The position numbers and the translations under genes are program-made. The notes beneath the pieces are model-generated. The model was not told the origin of the DNA, ran no database searches, and saw only the letters and a list, made by a program, of their open reading frames with translations. From JAZKBN01 sp040388605 (GTDB lineage: Bacteria; Bacteroidota; Bacteroidia; Cytophagales; Flexibacteraceae), in contig JAZKBN010000016.1 in assembly GCA_040388605.1 (NCBI GenBank), positions 122,772 to 186,771 of the forward strand: a stretch of 64,000 nucleotides of DNA, in the 5' to 3' direction. Shown here in pieces: positions 8,703-18,191 of the stretch; the first letter of the stretch is position 1; each line of letters begins with the position of its first letter.

Positions 8703-8736
8703 CGTTAATTCCCGATATATCGATGTGTAATTAACG
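8703..8736. promoter_or_regulatory. Candidate operator of the ArsR/ene-reductase operon
   Basis: Perfect inverted repeat CGTTAATT (8703-8710) and AATTAACG (8729-8736) enclosing a second palindrome CGATATATCG (8713-8722). It lies 14-47 bp upstream of the ArsR start codon, where an autoregulatory operator would be expected. Confidence 0.5.
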
Positions 8737-8896
8737 GAATGAATTGTGAAATTGTTTCGATTAAGGCCGAAACTTTAAAGTCCCCCGTTATCGGCAGGTA
8801 AAATCCGGTCTTATTGTATTAATTGTTTTGGCCTTGACAGAAATTACCCAGGCATTTTGTATCGGCTTCTAAACCACCAAACCCTGTAAATCAAAA

Positions 8897-8919
8897 ACGC
8901 CCCGATTAAAACGGGGCGC
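8897..8919. terminator. Terminator downstream of the TPR protein gene
   Basis: GC-rich stem CGCCCCG/CGGGGCG (8898-8904 with 8912-8918) flanked by A-rich sequence on the left and TTTT on the right. It can stop minus-strand transcription coming from the TPR gene at 8972-9943. Confidence 0.7.
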
Positions 8920-8971
8920 TTTTCCAATTAACAGAATCCAATAAAATTGATGGTTATAGTTTCAGCGTGCT

Positions 8972-9943
8972 TTAAAAATTGCGGCCGCTGTTTCGGTTGC
9001 AATATTCCTCTTTAAGCTTAACAGCATCTTTGTGCCCTGCCTGCCCTGCCTGGGTAAAATCACGACAGGCGGCATTAAAGTTCCCGCTTTCATAATAGCT
9101 TCTGCCACGCATGTACAAGGCCTCAGAATTCGATTTATCGAGAGATATTACCTTTGTAAAGCTGTTTACTGCTAAGTTAAAATTCTGAGTTTCGTAACAT
9201 GCCATACCTTCGTTAAAGAAATAGCGCGATTCTTTCGGGTAGGCTTGTGTTAAAGACCTGTAGATTGGGTAAGCCTCGCTGTAACGGCCTAATCTGCTAA
9301 GCATATTTGCAGTTCCAAAATCGGCAAATCGGTTTTGGGGGTTTAAGCTCAGCGCTGTTTTATAATCGGCCAGGGCTTCATCGTATTTTTCCATATTAGC
9401 CTTAGCTGTAGCACGATTGGTGTACCCGGTGTCAGATTTAGGGTTGGCCGCCAAAAACGCATCAAAATCTTTAACTGCCTTCCTGTATTTACCGCCCAGG
9501 TTCAATGCCGAACCCCGGAGGTTGTAAATAAAAGTGGCTTCAGGCTTCATTTTCAGGGCCTTGGTAAAATGCTTTACGGCATGCTTATAGTCGCCGGCAT
9601 TGCTTTCACATTGGGCCATTTCGTACCATGCGGGCACATAAGATTTATTCAGGTCAATAGATTTTTCGTACAGCGCTATGGCTTCTTCCCAATGGCCGGC
9701 TGCCGCCTGGGCATAGGCTTTTGTGTAAAGCTGGTAGGCTTTGTTCTTTATTGCTGCAGCCTTCTTCTCTTCGGCCGATATTTTAGGCACTGTGCGCATT
9801 ACCGGCTTGCGCGTTTCGGCTATAGCCGCCGCGGTTATGTAACCCGAATTTGCACTTTGCGCGAAAAGGGAAGGTATGCCGAGCAGCAATACTGCCAACA
9901 TAGCAAGGGTTATTTTCCTGATTTTTTTGGTCATTGTTTCCAT
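8972..9943 (-). CDS. Exported tetratricopeptide-repeat protein
   Basis: A 323-residue protein with a signal peptide (ITLAMLAVLLLGIPSLFAQ) and about six TPRs between residues 70 and 310, for example AIALYEKSIDLNKSYVPAWY, ALADYKTALSLNPQNRFADF and SEALYMRGRSYYESGNFNAA. TPRs mediate protein contacts; the exported location suggests an envelope scaffold or assembly role, but no specific function can be assigned. Two in-frame ATGs (9943 and 9934) are possible starts. Confidence 0.85.
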   Translation of the reverse strand: METMTKKIRKITLAMLAVLLLGIPSLFAQSANSGYITAAAIAETRKPVMRTVPKISAEEKKAAAIKNKAYQLYTKAYAQAAAGHWEEAIALYEKSIDLNKSYVPAWYEMAQCESNAGDYKHAVKHFTKALKMKPEATFIYNLRGSALNLGGKYRKAVKDFDAFLAANPKSDTGYTNRATAKANMEKYDEALADYKTALSLNPQNRFADFGTANMLSRLGRYSEAYPIYRSLTQAYPKESRYFFNEGMACYETQNFNLAVNSFTKVISLDKSNSEALYMRGRSYYESGNFNAACRDFTQAGQAGHKDAVKLKEEYCNRNSGRNF

Positions 9944-10123
9944 ATTGTGCTCAGGGCACGTGCTGTATAATATATAACGCAGCTTTCGGCCTCAATAGTT
10001 AATACGCCCGGATTATTTTTTGTAACATTGCACAAGCGCTTTTTTGCCATAATATTTCTGCAAGGCACAACTAATGCCCCTTTCAGGCATTCTAAGCCTG
10101 CTTTTACTCCATAAATAAGCATT

Positions 10124-11338
10124 TTGAACTTCCCTCTTTTTGTTTCCAAACGCCTGCGGATGCGTAATGAAGGCGGCTTCAGCCCTACTGTTATCCGCAT
10201 TTCAGTATGGAGCGTGGCCTTGGGAACAGCTGTGCTTATTATTGCATTCGCAGTTCTGCACGGTTTTAGGGATAATATCAGGGAAAAGCTGTTCAGCTTC
10301 GGGGCACACTTGCAGGTTACCAGATTTTCAGCTGCCGGCGAGCAGGACGATAACCCGGTATCTACCATGTCGGTAATTTACCGGGATACAAAGCGCTTTT
10401 CTGAAGTGGACCATGTACAGGCTGTATGCTATAAGCCGGCCCTGCTCAAAACCGGGCAGGAAGTCCAGGGTGTTGTGCTTAAAGGCGTAGGTCGTGATTT
10501 TGCAATAAGCAGGTTCCGGCAAAACATAGTATCAGGCAGGTTCATAAAATTTGGTACCGAAGCATCAACCGATGTGCTTATAAGCCGCCTGCAGGCCGAC
10601 AAGCTCAACCTTGGCACAGGAAGCGAGTTTCCCGTGTTCTTCCTTCAAAATCCGCCGAGGGCTCGTAAGCTTAAAGTTTGCGGCATTTACGAAACCGGCC
10701 TCGAAGACTTTGATGAAAACATGCTCATTTGCGATATCAGGCAAATACGCGAGGTAAACAATTGGCCCGATACCTTGGCTAATGGTATCGAGGTATTCCT
10801 GAAAGATTTTAACCGGCTTGATGAAGGTTATGAACAGGTTTATAAAAACCTGGAATATGACCTCGGCACCCAAAAAATCACCGAAACGCATTTCCGAATT
10901 TTCGAATGGCTGAATATGATTGGCCGAAATGTTGAACTCTTGCTTGTGCTTATAACCCTTGTGAGCTGCTTTAATATGGTAAGCACACTGCTGATTATGA
11001 TGCTTGAGCGCACCCGTATGATTGGGGTTCTTAAAGCCCTGGGGGCAGGGAACAGGCAAATTAAATGGGTTTTTATAATCAGCGGAATCAGTATTTGCCT
11101 GCGCGGGTTGGCAATTGGTAATGCCATTGGTCTTGGCTTTTGCGCTTTGCAATATTATTTCCGCCTCATTCCGCTCGACTCTGAAAACTATTATATGAGC
11201 TATGTGCCTATAGCCTGGCCCTGGGAAGCTTTCATTTTTCTGAATGTGCTAACGGTTTTACTTTGCGGCTTAGCGCTTCTCTTGCCTGCAATAGCTATAA
11301 GCGGTATGAAACCGGTTAAAGCCATTAAATTCGCTTAA
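10124..11338 (+). CDS. FtsX/LolE-family ABC transporter permease
   Basis: A 404-residue permease with an N-terminal membrane helix (about 24-46), a large periplasmic MacB-PCD-like domain and three C-terminal helices (around 270, 315 and 370). This is the architecture of LolC/LolE/FtsX proteins; FLLNMIGR-like sequence appears as LNMIGRNVELLLVLITLVSC. Known relatives work with an ATPase to release lipoproteins from the inner membrane. No ATPase is adjacent. The start is a TTG at 10124 giving MNFPLFVSKRLRM, the usual N-terminus of this group. Confidence 0.88.
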   Translation: MNFPLFVSKRLRMRNEGGFSPTVIRISVWSVALGTAVLIIAFAVLHGFRDNIREKLFSFGAHLQVTRFSAAGEQDDNPVSTMSVIYRDTKRFSEVDHVQAVCYKPALLKTGQEVQGVVLKGVGRDFAISRFRQNIVSGRFIKFGTEASTDVLISRLQADKLNLGTGSEFPVFFLQNPPRARKLKVCGIYETGLEDFDENMLICDIRQIREVNNWPDTLANGIEVFLKDFNRLDEGYEQVYKNLEYDLGTQKITETHFRIFEWLNMIGRNVELLLVLITLVSCFNMVSTLLIMMLERTRMIGVLKALGAGNRQIKWVFIISGISICLRGLAIGNAIGLGFCALQYYFRLIPLDSENYYMSYVPIAWPWEAFIFLNVLTVLLCGLALLLPAIAISGMKPVKAIKFA

Positions 11339-11357
11339 AACAAATAAAGAAAGGTTA

Positions 11358-12080
11358 TTAAACCTGCCTGAATACACCCCGGGCAGCAGGCTTATTGCCT
11401 GTATTGGCTTCTTTCAGGTAAAAGGGCTCTGAATAGGCTAAATCAGCAAAACGGCCTTGTGCATACATTACAGCAGCTAACCTGCCTGTTTGAAATGCCG
11501 ATGGAAAAACAGTGTCGGTAATAACTGCATTAGTGAAATGCCCAAGTATTGCCCGGCACTTAGCAGACCCGTCGCCGATAAAAATGATTTTGTTATTTTC
11601 AAGGTAAGACGCAAAAAACTCGGGAGTAACAACTACTGCCTGCACCGGCATTACTTCTTCCGGAAAGCCGTTTTCTCCGGTTCTGTATAAGCCGCAATAA
11701 ACTTCCATGCGCCGGGCATCAATCATGGGGCAAACCAAGGCATCCGGCCCGGCAAAGGGTAATGCTTCTGTTGCCAATGCCGCAAGCGTTGGTACAGATA
11801 TCAAGGGAATATCATGACTGAAACAAATGCCTTTGGCTGTGCTGTACCCAATTCTCAAGCCTGTATAAGAACCCGGCCCTTCTGAAACAGCCACTGCAGA
11901 AAGCTCTGAATAGCTGATTCCTGCATTTTTCATGGCCTGCTCTGCTAAAATGGTTAAAGTGCGGGCATGGCTGTTACTTTGGTGAACCACTGCCAAAGAA
12001 ATCATTTTATTGCCCGCGAATACTGCTGCTGATGAGGGCATGGCGCATGATTCAAGGCATAAGATGTATGGTTCAGGCAT
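11358..12080 (-). CDS. tsaB: tRNA N6-threonylcarbamoyladenosine synthesis protein TsaB
   Basis: A 240-residue ASKHA-fold protein with ILCLESCAMPSSAAV at the N-terminus and the family motif VSEGPGSYTGLRIGYSTAKG. TsaB is the non-catalytic partner of TsaD in forming the t6A modification at position 37 of ANN-decoding tRNAs. Length is complete. It is convergent with the FtsX-like gene and co-directional with thrB. Confidence 0.93.
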   Translation of the reverse strand: MPEPYILCLESCAMPSSAAVFAGNKMISLAVVHQSNSHARTLTILAEQAMKNAGISYSELSAVAVSEGPGSYTGLRIGYSTAKGICFSHDIPLISVPTLAALATEALPFAGPDALVCPMIDARRMEVYCGLYRTGENGFPEEVMPVQAVVVTPEFFASYLENNKIIFIGDGSAKCRAILGHFTNAVITDTVFPSAFQTGRLAAVMYAQGRFADLAYSEPFYLKEANTGNKPAARGVFRQV

Positions 12081-12118
12081 AAATTCTGTTTGGGAACTTT
12101 AATGGGTTAGAATAACAA

Positions 12119-13066
12119 TTAGTTGCCGGCAGAAACCCGCACTGTAGCTCCTTCTCGGTTAACCTTTGAAACATAGGTTTCACTGCCTATTCCATCATCA
12201 AGAAAGGCAGCTTTCATGGCAATTGCTACCTTATTCGCCGTTTCTTCTCCGCGGCAAAGCGCAAATAAAGATGGTCCTGAGCCGGATATGCTTCCGCCCA
12301 AAGCGCCTGCCTGCATGGCTGCAGCTTTTACACGCCCAAAACCCGGAATCAGCATGGCGCGAACCGGTTCCACAATTTCATCATGAAGAGAGCGGCCTAT
12401 TAAATCATAATCTTTCATCATAAGGCCTGCAATAAGACCGCCTACGTTGCCCCACTGCTTAATGCCCTGCTCCATGGTAATCTTCTGCCGAAGAATACCC
12501 CTGGCATCCCGGGTTTGCACTTCAACATGCGGGTGAATTACGCAGCAAAACAGCTCTTCGGGTACAGGAATACTGATTACATCAAGCGGGCTGTAGCTGC
12601 GAATAAGAACAAAGCCCCCTAAAAGGCTTGGCGCAGCATTGTCGGCATGGGCCGATCCGCAGGCAATGCGCTCGCCTTCAAGGGCAAACGGTAATAGCTC
12701 GCGTCGGCTTAAAGGTTCACCCAAAAGGGCATTTACGGCCACTGCTGCTGCAACTGCGCTGGCTGCACTGCTGCCCATGCCGCTGCCTAAAGGCATTTGC
12801 TTATGCAGTTTAATACCTACCCCAAGTTCCGGCTTGCCGATATGCGCTAAAAGCATAGCAGCAGCAATGCCGGCGGTATTTTGGTTGGCCTCAAGGCTTA
12901 GGCGGCCTTCGTCGCCGGTAATTTCATCTATGGTTACGCCTTGTTTTCCGTTCAGGTAAACTTCAACGGTATCGCCCGGGCTGTCTACTGCAAAACCAAG
13001 CACATCGAAACCGCAGGACACATTGGCCACTGTAGCCGGGGCAAAAACACGTATAATTTGGGGCAT
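12119..13066 (-). CDS. thrB: Homoserine kinase
   Basis: A 315-residue GHMP kinase: VFAPATVANVSCGFDVLGFA at the N-terminus, ATP-binding loop PLGSGMGSSAASAVAAA, and the C-terminal motif GGSISGSGPSLFALC. It phosphorylates homoserine toward threonine. The ATG at 13066 is chosen; an open frame extends 54 codons upstream but has no similarity to the family. In many Bacteroidota thrB sits between a fused aspartate kinase-homoserine dehydrogenase gene and thrC; here it stands alone and aspartate kinase is encoded about 44 kb away. Confidence 0.94.
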   Translation of the reverse strand: MPQIIRVFAPATVANVSCGFDVLGFAVDSPGDTVEVYLNGKQGVTIDEITGDEGRLSLEANQNTAGIAAAMLLAHIGKPELGVGIKLHKQMPLGSGMGSSAASAVAAAVAVNALLGEPLSRRELLPFALEGERIACGSAHADNAAPSLLGGFVLIRSYSPLDVISIPVPEELFCCVIHPHVEVQTRDARGILRQKITMEQGIKQWGNVGGLIAGLMMKDYDLIGRSLHDEIVEPVRAMLIPGFGRVKAAAMQAGALGGSISGSGPSLFALCRGEETANKVAIAMKAAFLDDGIGSETYVSKVNREGATVRVSAGN

Positions 13067-13222
13067 GGGCCTTGTTTGTTCAAAGGCAAAATTAGCGAAA
13101 GGAAAATGAAAGATAATTTTTCTCACATAATTCTGCCCCTTTTTCTGACACTGCAAGTCAAATAAATCCTGTTCAGGCAAAATCACCATGCCTGCCGCAG
13201 AATGTTTAGCTTTGTCGGGATT

Positions 13223-14800
13223 ATGCATAACAGTTATTTCTTATTTAAGCCACTCTGTGCGCAGCTTGCCGAAAGGCTTGCCGGGCACCAATTGCTTACC
13301 TGTTTCAGCCAAAGTAAAGATGAGCTTGTGCTTGGTTTCGGCAGCCGTTCGAATCCGGATGATTTTTATATTCGGGCAACATTAACTGCCGAGCTGCCTA
13401 TGCTCGCTTTTCCTGCAAATTTTGCCCGTGCCCGTAGAAACAGCGCCGATTTATTTGCAGACTTAATTGGTCTCGAAGTAACCGGCGCAGAACCTGTACC
13501 TTACGACCGCAGCTTTTACCTGCACCTGGGACCGGAAATTAAGCTGCTGTTTAAAATGCATGGCAACAGATCAAATATTGTAGTCTTCAAAAATGGCCTG
13601 GCTGCAGATGTGTTTAACCACCATTTAAAGTCAGATTTAAGCCTAGATACAGAAGCATTGCCCGGTAAAGCACCTGATTTTGAGCAACTTAAAGCCCTTG
13701 ACTGCAACCCGTCCAAAGCTGTGCCTTCAATTGGCCCCCTTGGTAAAACCTGGCTGGAACGTAACGGATATGCTGCATTACCAACTGCCGAAGAAAAATG
13801 GGATTTGCTTCAAAGCCTGCTCAGAATGGCAGAAAACCCGGCATACTATATAACTGAAATCGAGGGCAAAAAGCGATTGTCGTTGTTTCCGTTAGAACCT
13901 GTAACAGAGGTATTGGCAACACCTATAGAAGCTCTCAACAGGTTTTCATCTGTTGCGAACAGGGTAAATTATCTTGAATCGGAAAGGGCGGCGGCATTGC
14001 GCAATATTCAGCGCAGGGCTTTAAGAACAAAGGCTTGGCTTGCCAAAACCGAGGAAAAACTGAATGAGCTTGAAGCTGAGCGCCCTTTGAATGAAACAGC
14101 AGATCTCTTAATGGCAAACCTGCATGCCATTCCTGCCGGTGCATCAGAAGCAGAAGTGCTTGATTTTTATACCGGTGAGCCAATAACTATAAAGCTGAAG
14201 CCGAATGTTACACCCCAAAAGCGTGCAGAGGAGCTTTACCGTAAAGCAAAAAACCGAAAGCTGGAAACAGACAGGCTTTACCAAAACCTGGAACAAAGGC
14301 AATCTTTACTTGAAAGCCTGGCAGATACCGAAAAACAGGTGGCTGATACCACAGACCTGAGGGTGCTTCGCACATTATTAAAAGAAAAGGGCCTGCAGAT
14401 TGAATTGGCAGAGGAAGCAGTTGATTCATTGCCCTATAAATCAGAAATTTTCATGGGCTTTGAAATCAGGGTAGGGCGAAATGCAAAAGCCAATGATTTG
14501 CTCACATTTAAGTTCGCACATAAAGAAGATTTATGGCTTCATGCCCGCGACACGCCCGGAAGCCACGTAATTATTAAATTCAAAGCCGGGCAAACTTTTC
14601 CGGGCCCGGTAATTGAACGCGCAGCCCAATTGGCGGCACATTACAGCAAACGTAAAAACGAGGGCCTTTGCCCGGTAATAGTTACTCCCAGGAAATTCAT
14701 CAGGAAGGCGAAAGGAGGCATTGCGGGCCGCGTTATTCTTGAACGCGAAACCGTGGTAATGGTTAAGCCCGCAGCTGAAGGCATTGCTGCCGTTGATTAA
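13223..14800 (+). CDS. rqcH: NFACT-domain protein, RqcH (Rqc2) homologue
   Basis: A protein of about 525 residues with an NFACT-N domain, a central helix-hairpin-helix and coiled-coil part (about 250-390) and an NFACT-R domain at the C-terminus (LLTFKFAHKEDLWLHARDTP, then GSHVIIKF). An Asp-Arg pair (YDRSFYLHLG, residues 95-96) sits where the Asp-Arg pair needed for Ala-tail addition lies in characterised RqcH. The family binds stalled 50S-peptidyl-tRNA complexes and appends alanine tails that target the nascent chain for degradation. The ATG at 13223 gives the usual N-terminus; an upstream ATG at 13202 adds seven residues. Confidence 0.88.
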   Translation: MHNSYFLFKPLCAQLAERLAGHQLLTCFSQSKDELVLGFGSRSNPDDFYIRATLTAELPMLAFPANFARARRNSADLFADLIGLEVTGAEPVPYDRSFYLHLGPEIKLLFKMHGNRSNIVVFKNGLAADVFNHHLKSDLSLDTEALPGKAPDFEQLKALDCNPSKAVPSIGPLGKTWLERNGYAALPTAEEKWDLLQSLLRMAENPAYYITEIEGKKRLSLFPLEPVTEVLATPIEALNRFSSVANRVNYLESERAAALRNIQRRALRTKAWLAKTEEKLNELEAERPLNETADLLMANLHAIPAGASEAEVLDFYTGEPITIKLKPNVTPQKRAEELYRKAKNRKLETDRLYQNLEQRQSLLESLADTEKQVADTTDLRVLRTLLKEKGLQIELAEEAVDSLPYKSEIFMGFEIRVGRNAKANDLLTFKFAHKEDLWLHARDTPGSHVIIKFKAGQTFPGPVIERAAQLAAHYSKRKNEGLCPVIVTPRKFIRKAKGGIAGRVILERETVVMVKPAAEGIAAVD

Positions 14801-14830
14801 AAAAACAGATTTATAAAACGCATTAAATTA

Positions 14831-14866
14831 AAAACGGCAGAGTCGCGTAAAGCAACCTGCCGTTTT
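14831..14866. terminator. Bidirectional terminator
   Basis: Perfect 10-bp stem AAAACGGCAG (14831-14840) / CTGCCGTTTT (14857-14866) just after the rqcH stop codon, with A and T tracts at its feet. It separates rqcH (+) from the convergent GreA-like gene (-). Confidence 0.8.
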
Positions 14867-14880
14867 ATTTATACTGCCGT

Positions 14881-14913
14881 TTACATAAAGCTTATTGTTT
14901 GAGCTTTATGTAA
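14881..14913. repeat. Inverted repeat between convergent genes
   Basis: Perfect 11-bp inverted repeat TTACATAAAGC (14881-14891) / GCTTTATGTAA (14903-14913), just downstream of the GreA-like gene. It lacks a T-tract; it may add to termination or stabilise mRNA 3' ends. Confidence 0.4.
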
Positions 14914-14916
14914 GAA

Positions 14917-15381
14917 TTAATATACCTCAAGTATCATGGTTTGCTTATCACGGAAATTGAAGCTCTGGCCTGATTTTACGCCGTTCATTGCTTTAAACAA
15001 AGGCGCTGCCGGCGATATGGCAAAAAACTGCTCATTATCGAGTTTTATCTGCCCTAAGCTAATGCTGATAAATAACTTTTGAGATTCAGTAATAATCACA
15101 GAACCGAATAATGCGCTGTCCTGTTCGCGGTCGGCGGCCACTTTATGAAGCATGGCAAGATCTTCAAGGGCATGCTCAAGCTGGCGGGCAAACATATCGC
15201 GTTTGTTCTGCATTTCTTCACGATAGCTGTCTACCATATTATCCTCGGCAGACTCGTCGTATTCCATGGCGCTTTCCTGGTACTCGTTCATGGCTTTGCG
15301 GGCATTGTCAACAACTGTATTCTGCATGCGCACGCATTCCGCCAGCAGCCTTTGTTTCAGTTCAAGTCTTTGGTTAGGCAT
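14917..15381 (-). CDS. GreA/GreB-like protein
   Basis: A 154-residue protein with an N-terminal helical hairpin (about 1-90, rich in Glu, Gln and Met) and a C-terminal beta domain (GSVIITESQKLFISISLGQI, then FFAISPAAPLFKAMNGVKSG). The layout matches the coiled-coil plus FKBP-like domain of Gre factors. Gre proteins insert the coiled coil into the RNA polymerase secondary channel; two acidic residues at its tip are required for transcript cleavage, and here ESAMEYDESAEDN could supply them. Bacteroidota carry a divergent Gre-like family of this length. Direct role in transcript cleavage is unproven. Confidence 0.65.
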   Translation of the reverse strand: MPNQRLELKQRLLAECVRMQNTVVDNARKAMNEYQESAMEYDESAEDNMVDSYREEMQNKRDMFARQLEHALEDLAMLHKVAADREQDSALFGSVIITESQKLFISISLGQIKLDNEQFFAISPAAPLFKAMNGVKSGQSFNFRDKQTMILEVY

Positions 15382-15725
15382 TAATTTCCTGTGATGTGAG
15401 GTTCTGTATAGTTCATATATGCAGCCGCTTAAGAAGCTGCAGTAATTTCAGGCCACAAAAGTACCAAATGTAGCCGGCAATTTGTTCCCGGTTTTTCATT
15501 TTTTCGGGATCCGGGGCCAATTTAATGCAGTTGGCATTGTTCACTGAAATTTGATGTATTTTATTCAGCAAAAGCCTTGCCGGTACTTTTTCAAATTATA
15601 CCCGGGTATATTGAATACAAAAAACAGGCCTAATTTATCCACTGAACTACCTTTCTGAACTCACAATCGGGCCTTTGCCGGCCGGCCAATGTAAGCCGGG
15701 TTCAAATATAAGCTGCTACGCAAAA

Positions 15726-16829
15726 TCACCTTAGCTCTGCCAAGGCCGTTTTCAGTCGGTTTAACGCTTCATATAAGTCATCGGCCTGCCCGCTGAAGCT
15801 CAGGCGCAGGTTAAGCGGCATGCCAAATAAGTCTCCGCAGAAAACCTGCACTTTACAAATACTGTTCAGGTACGCAGTTAGTTCTGCTGCAGAATGAATG
15901 CGCCTTCCGTTAGGTGCGGTTTTCCCGAAAAATGATGAGACATCAGGAAAATAATAAAAAGCTCCTTCAGGCTCAGGGCAATTAAGCCCGGGAATGCTGT
16001 TAAGTATGCGAAGGCCGTTATCGCGCTTCAAACGAAGCTCCTCAACCAAAGGCGGCAAATACTCGTTACGGGTTTTTAAAGCTTCACGGGCTGCATACTG
16101 TGTAAACATGCTTACACCGCTTAGCGTAACTTCCTGGTAGGCTTTAAACTGCTGCAGGCTGCGTTCGTTAGCCACCAGCCAGCCAATTCTGAAGCCGGCC
16201 ATACTGAATGCCTTACTGAAACCTGATGTGGTTATCAGCCTGTCGGCAATGGCCTGGTAGCTTCCGAAATGACGGAATTCTTTGCCATAAGTTATAAATT
16301 CATATATCTCATCTGATAGTATATGTACATGGGCATGCCTTTGCAAGACATCGGCTAAAGCTTCAATTTCAGCAGGGCTATAAACACGACCGGTGGGGTT
16401 ACAGGGGTTATTAAAAATAAAAAGCCTGGTGTCAGGTGTAATCAGTCGTTCTAAAGCCTTTGCGCTGATTGTGAAATTATCTGAAGCTTTTGTTTCAAGA
16501 ATCACAACCTTGCCCCCGGCCTGCTCAATAAGGCTCGGCAGGCTGAAATAATAAGGTGAAGGTAGAATTACTTCATCACCCGGGCGAACCGTGTTGGTAA
16601 GCACATTAAATATGGCCTGCCTTACACCGGGTGTAATAAGCACATTTTCCGGCCCTATATCTGCCTGGTGTGCGCGGTAGAGGTCGGCTATGGCTAACCG
16701 TAAATCCCAGATGCCTTCAACCGGGGAATAGTGCGTTTTGCCGGCCTGCAAAGCATGAATAGCTCCCTGCACAACCGGCTCAAACGGGGGCCGCGAAAGT
16801 TCGCCGGCTTTTAACGATATGGATTTCAT
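15726..16829 (-). CDS. Class I/II PLP-dependent aminotransferase
   Basis: A 367-residue fold-type I aminotransferase with the PLP lysine in SGFSKAFSMAGFRIGW (Lys206), NNPCNPTGRVY (140-150) and SDEIYE (172-177). These are typical of aspartate/aromatic aminotransferases. It begins at what is usually about residue 30 of homologues; an in-frame TGA shortly upstream shows that no longer start is possible, so the N-terminal helix is short in this protein. The amino donor and acceptor cannot be assigned from sequence. Confidence 0.9.
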   Translation of the reverse strand: MKSISLKAGELSRPPFEPVVQGAIHALQAGKTHYSPVEGIWDLRLAIADLYRAHQADIGPENVLITPGVRQAIFNVLTNTVRPGDEVILPSPYYFSLPSLIEQAGGKVVILETKASDNFTISAKALERLITPDTRLFIFNNPCNPTGRVYSPAEIEALADVLQRHAHVHILSDEIYEFITYGKEFRHFGSYQAIADRLITTSGFSKAFSMAGFRIGWLVANERSLQQFKAYQEVTLSGVSMFTQYAAREALKTRNEYLPPLVEELRLKRDNGLRILNSIPGLNCPEPEGAFYYFPDVSSFFGKTAPNGRRIHSAAELTAYLNSICKVQVFCGDLFGMPLNLRLSFSGQADDLYEALNRLKTALAELR

Positions 16830-17211
16830 GGCAAATTTTCAGTTCGGCCAAAGGGCCTAAAGCGGGCAATTTTGCCCAAACAACAATCACCTTATTTGCA
16901 CTCTTTCCTGGTTACATGAATCCGGATTTCAAGCATTTGGCCTAAACAGCCATTGTATGAATGGTAAAGCTAATGAATAAGCTAATATATGGGTATGGCA
17001 GGCCTTTAAAAAGAACCGTAATAAGTAATTTATTACAATTGCAGCCCAAACGGGAAAATTAAATGCATACCCATCCGTTTTATAACATCAAAGTCGTGAA
17101 ATCTGAAGTACTGCGCTAAACCTGCCGCTTAAAATACTGATATCCTTATCGATTTGCAGACTTTATCAAACTGACAACAGCGGCTTATTCAAATCAATTA
17201 ATGCCCATAAC
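16830..17211. other. Intergenic region, no recognised feature
   Basis: About 380 bp between the aminotransferase gene (start) and the YdcF-like gene (end), both on the minus strand. I see no open frame worth reporting, no RNA motif and no strong hairpin. Confidence 0.5.
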
Positions 17212-17991
17212 TTATATATATCCCATTATTTTATATGAAACATAGCCTGCCCATTCATGAAAAAGCAATTGCCAGTTATCTATTGCACCGGCAGAAGGAA
17301 TAATAAGCGGCTTTAATCTAAAGCCTCCGTTTGTTGCTCTTGATCTGAAATCTGTAGGATACGCAGTTACACGAAGGCCGGCCGCTTTAAAACACGCCCT
17401 TGCCCTGCGCATATGGAACCCCGATGTAACCAGCAAAATACGCGGTGCAGGCTTACCTGCATATAATTTCTCAAGCAAAGCCTTGGTGTTTACAGCATTT
17501 TGCCTGCTGTTTAATGATTTGTTTTCCTGCAAAAGTGCCGAATCAGGCACTCCGCAATATTTTAGCAAGGTTATTACAGTCTGGCTTTCAGTGCTTCCGT
17601 TACCGCTGTCTGCTTCTGTATTACCGCCTGTTGCAAGGAGGTGCTTAACCTTTCCAATGCGGTATAGTTGCAAAGGATGCATCATGCGATCTACACTACG
17701 GTTAAGATATATCCTGTCGTTGGGCTCCATGCTCAGATCTGTAAATCCGCCCATAATTACGGCAACATCATATTCACCTTCCAAATCTTTTATGGGCACT
17801 GCATGCACTTCCCACTTATACATTACATAATTGGTAAATGTAGGATTGCTGAAAATAAACAGGAGGCCTAGAGAAACACCAATCCATAATTTTCGGCGTT
17901 TACGGAAGCAAACAGAAAAAACCAAAGACAGTTCAACCCAAAACAAGGGGTCGAACATAAAATCAAGAAACTTAGAAATGAAGAAAAACAT
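17212..17991 (-). CDS. YdcF/ElyC-family (DUF218) membrane protein
   Basis: A 259-residue protein with two N-terminal membrane helices (about 10-55) and a DUF218 domain: VAVIMGGF, LYRIGKVKHLLATGG, NSRQNAVNTKALL and LLVTSGFHMRRARACF. Relatives such as ElyC and SanA affect envelope biogenesis and lipid-carrier use; the biochemical activity is not established. Upstream sequence on the minus strand is AT-rich and divergent from the PorE-like gene. Confidence 0.85.
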   Translation of the reverse strand: MFFFISKFLDFMFDPLFWVELSLVFSVCFRKRRKLWIGVSLGLLFIFSNPTFTNYVMYKWEVHAVPIKDLEGEYDVAVIMGGFTDLSMEPNDRIYLNRSVDRMMHPLQLYRIGKVKHLLATGGNTEADSGNGSTESQTVITLLKYCGVPDSALLQENKSLNSRQNAVNTKALLEKLYAGKPAPRILLVTSGFHMRRARACFKAAGLRVTAYPTDFRSRATNGGFRLKPLIIPSAGAIDNWQLLFHEWAGYVSYKIMGYI

Positions 17992-18106
17992 GCAAGCAAA
18001 TGTAGCAGGTTATTAACAAATCACCTACTCTGATCGAACAGAATAAGCCCTTATCCAATGCAGAAAATATCACTTTTTTGATATGAATAATTTAATGATA
18101 ATGATC

Positions 18107-18114
18107 TATTTTTG
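18107..18114 (+). promoter_or_regulatory. Candidate -7 box for the PorE-like gene
   Basis: TATTTTTG matches TAnnTTTG, 78 bp before the ATG. The nearest upstream TTG is about 26 nt away, longer than usual. Confidence 0.4.
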
Positions 18115-18191
18115 CACTTAAATAACCTGAAAAGATTATATCGTTTAATTTAATTTAAACGTTCCTGTCTTAAAGCAGTCGAAAATATACC

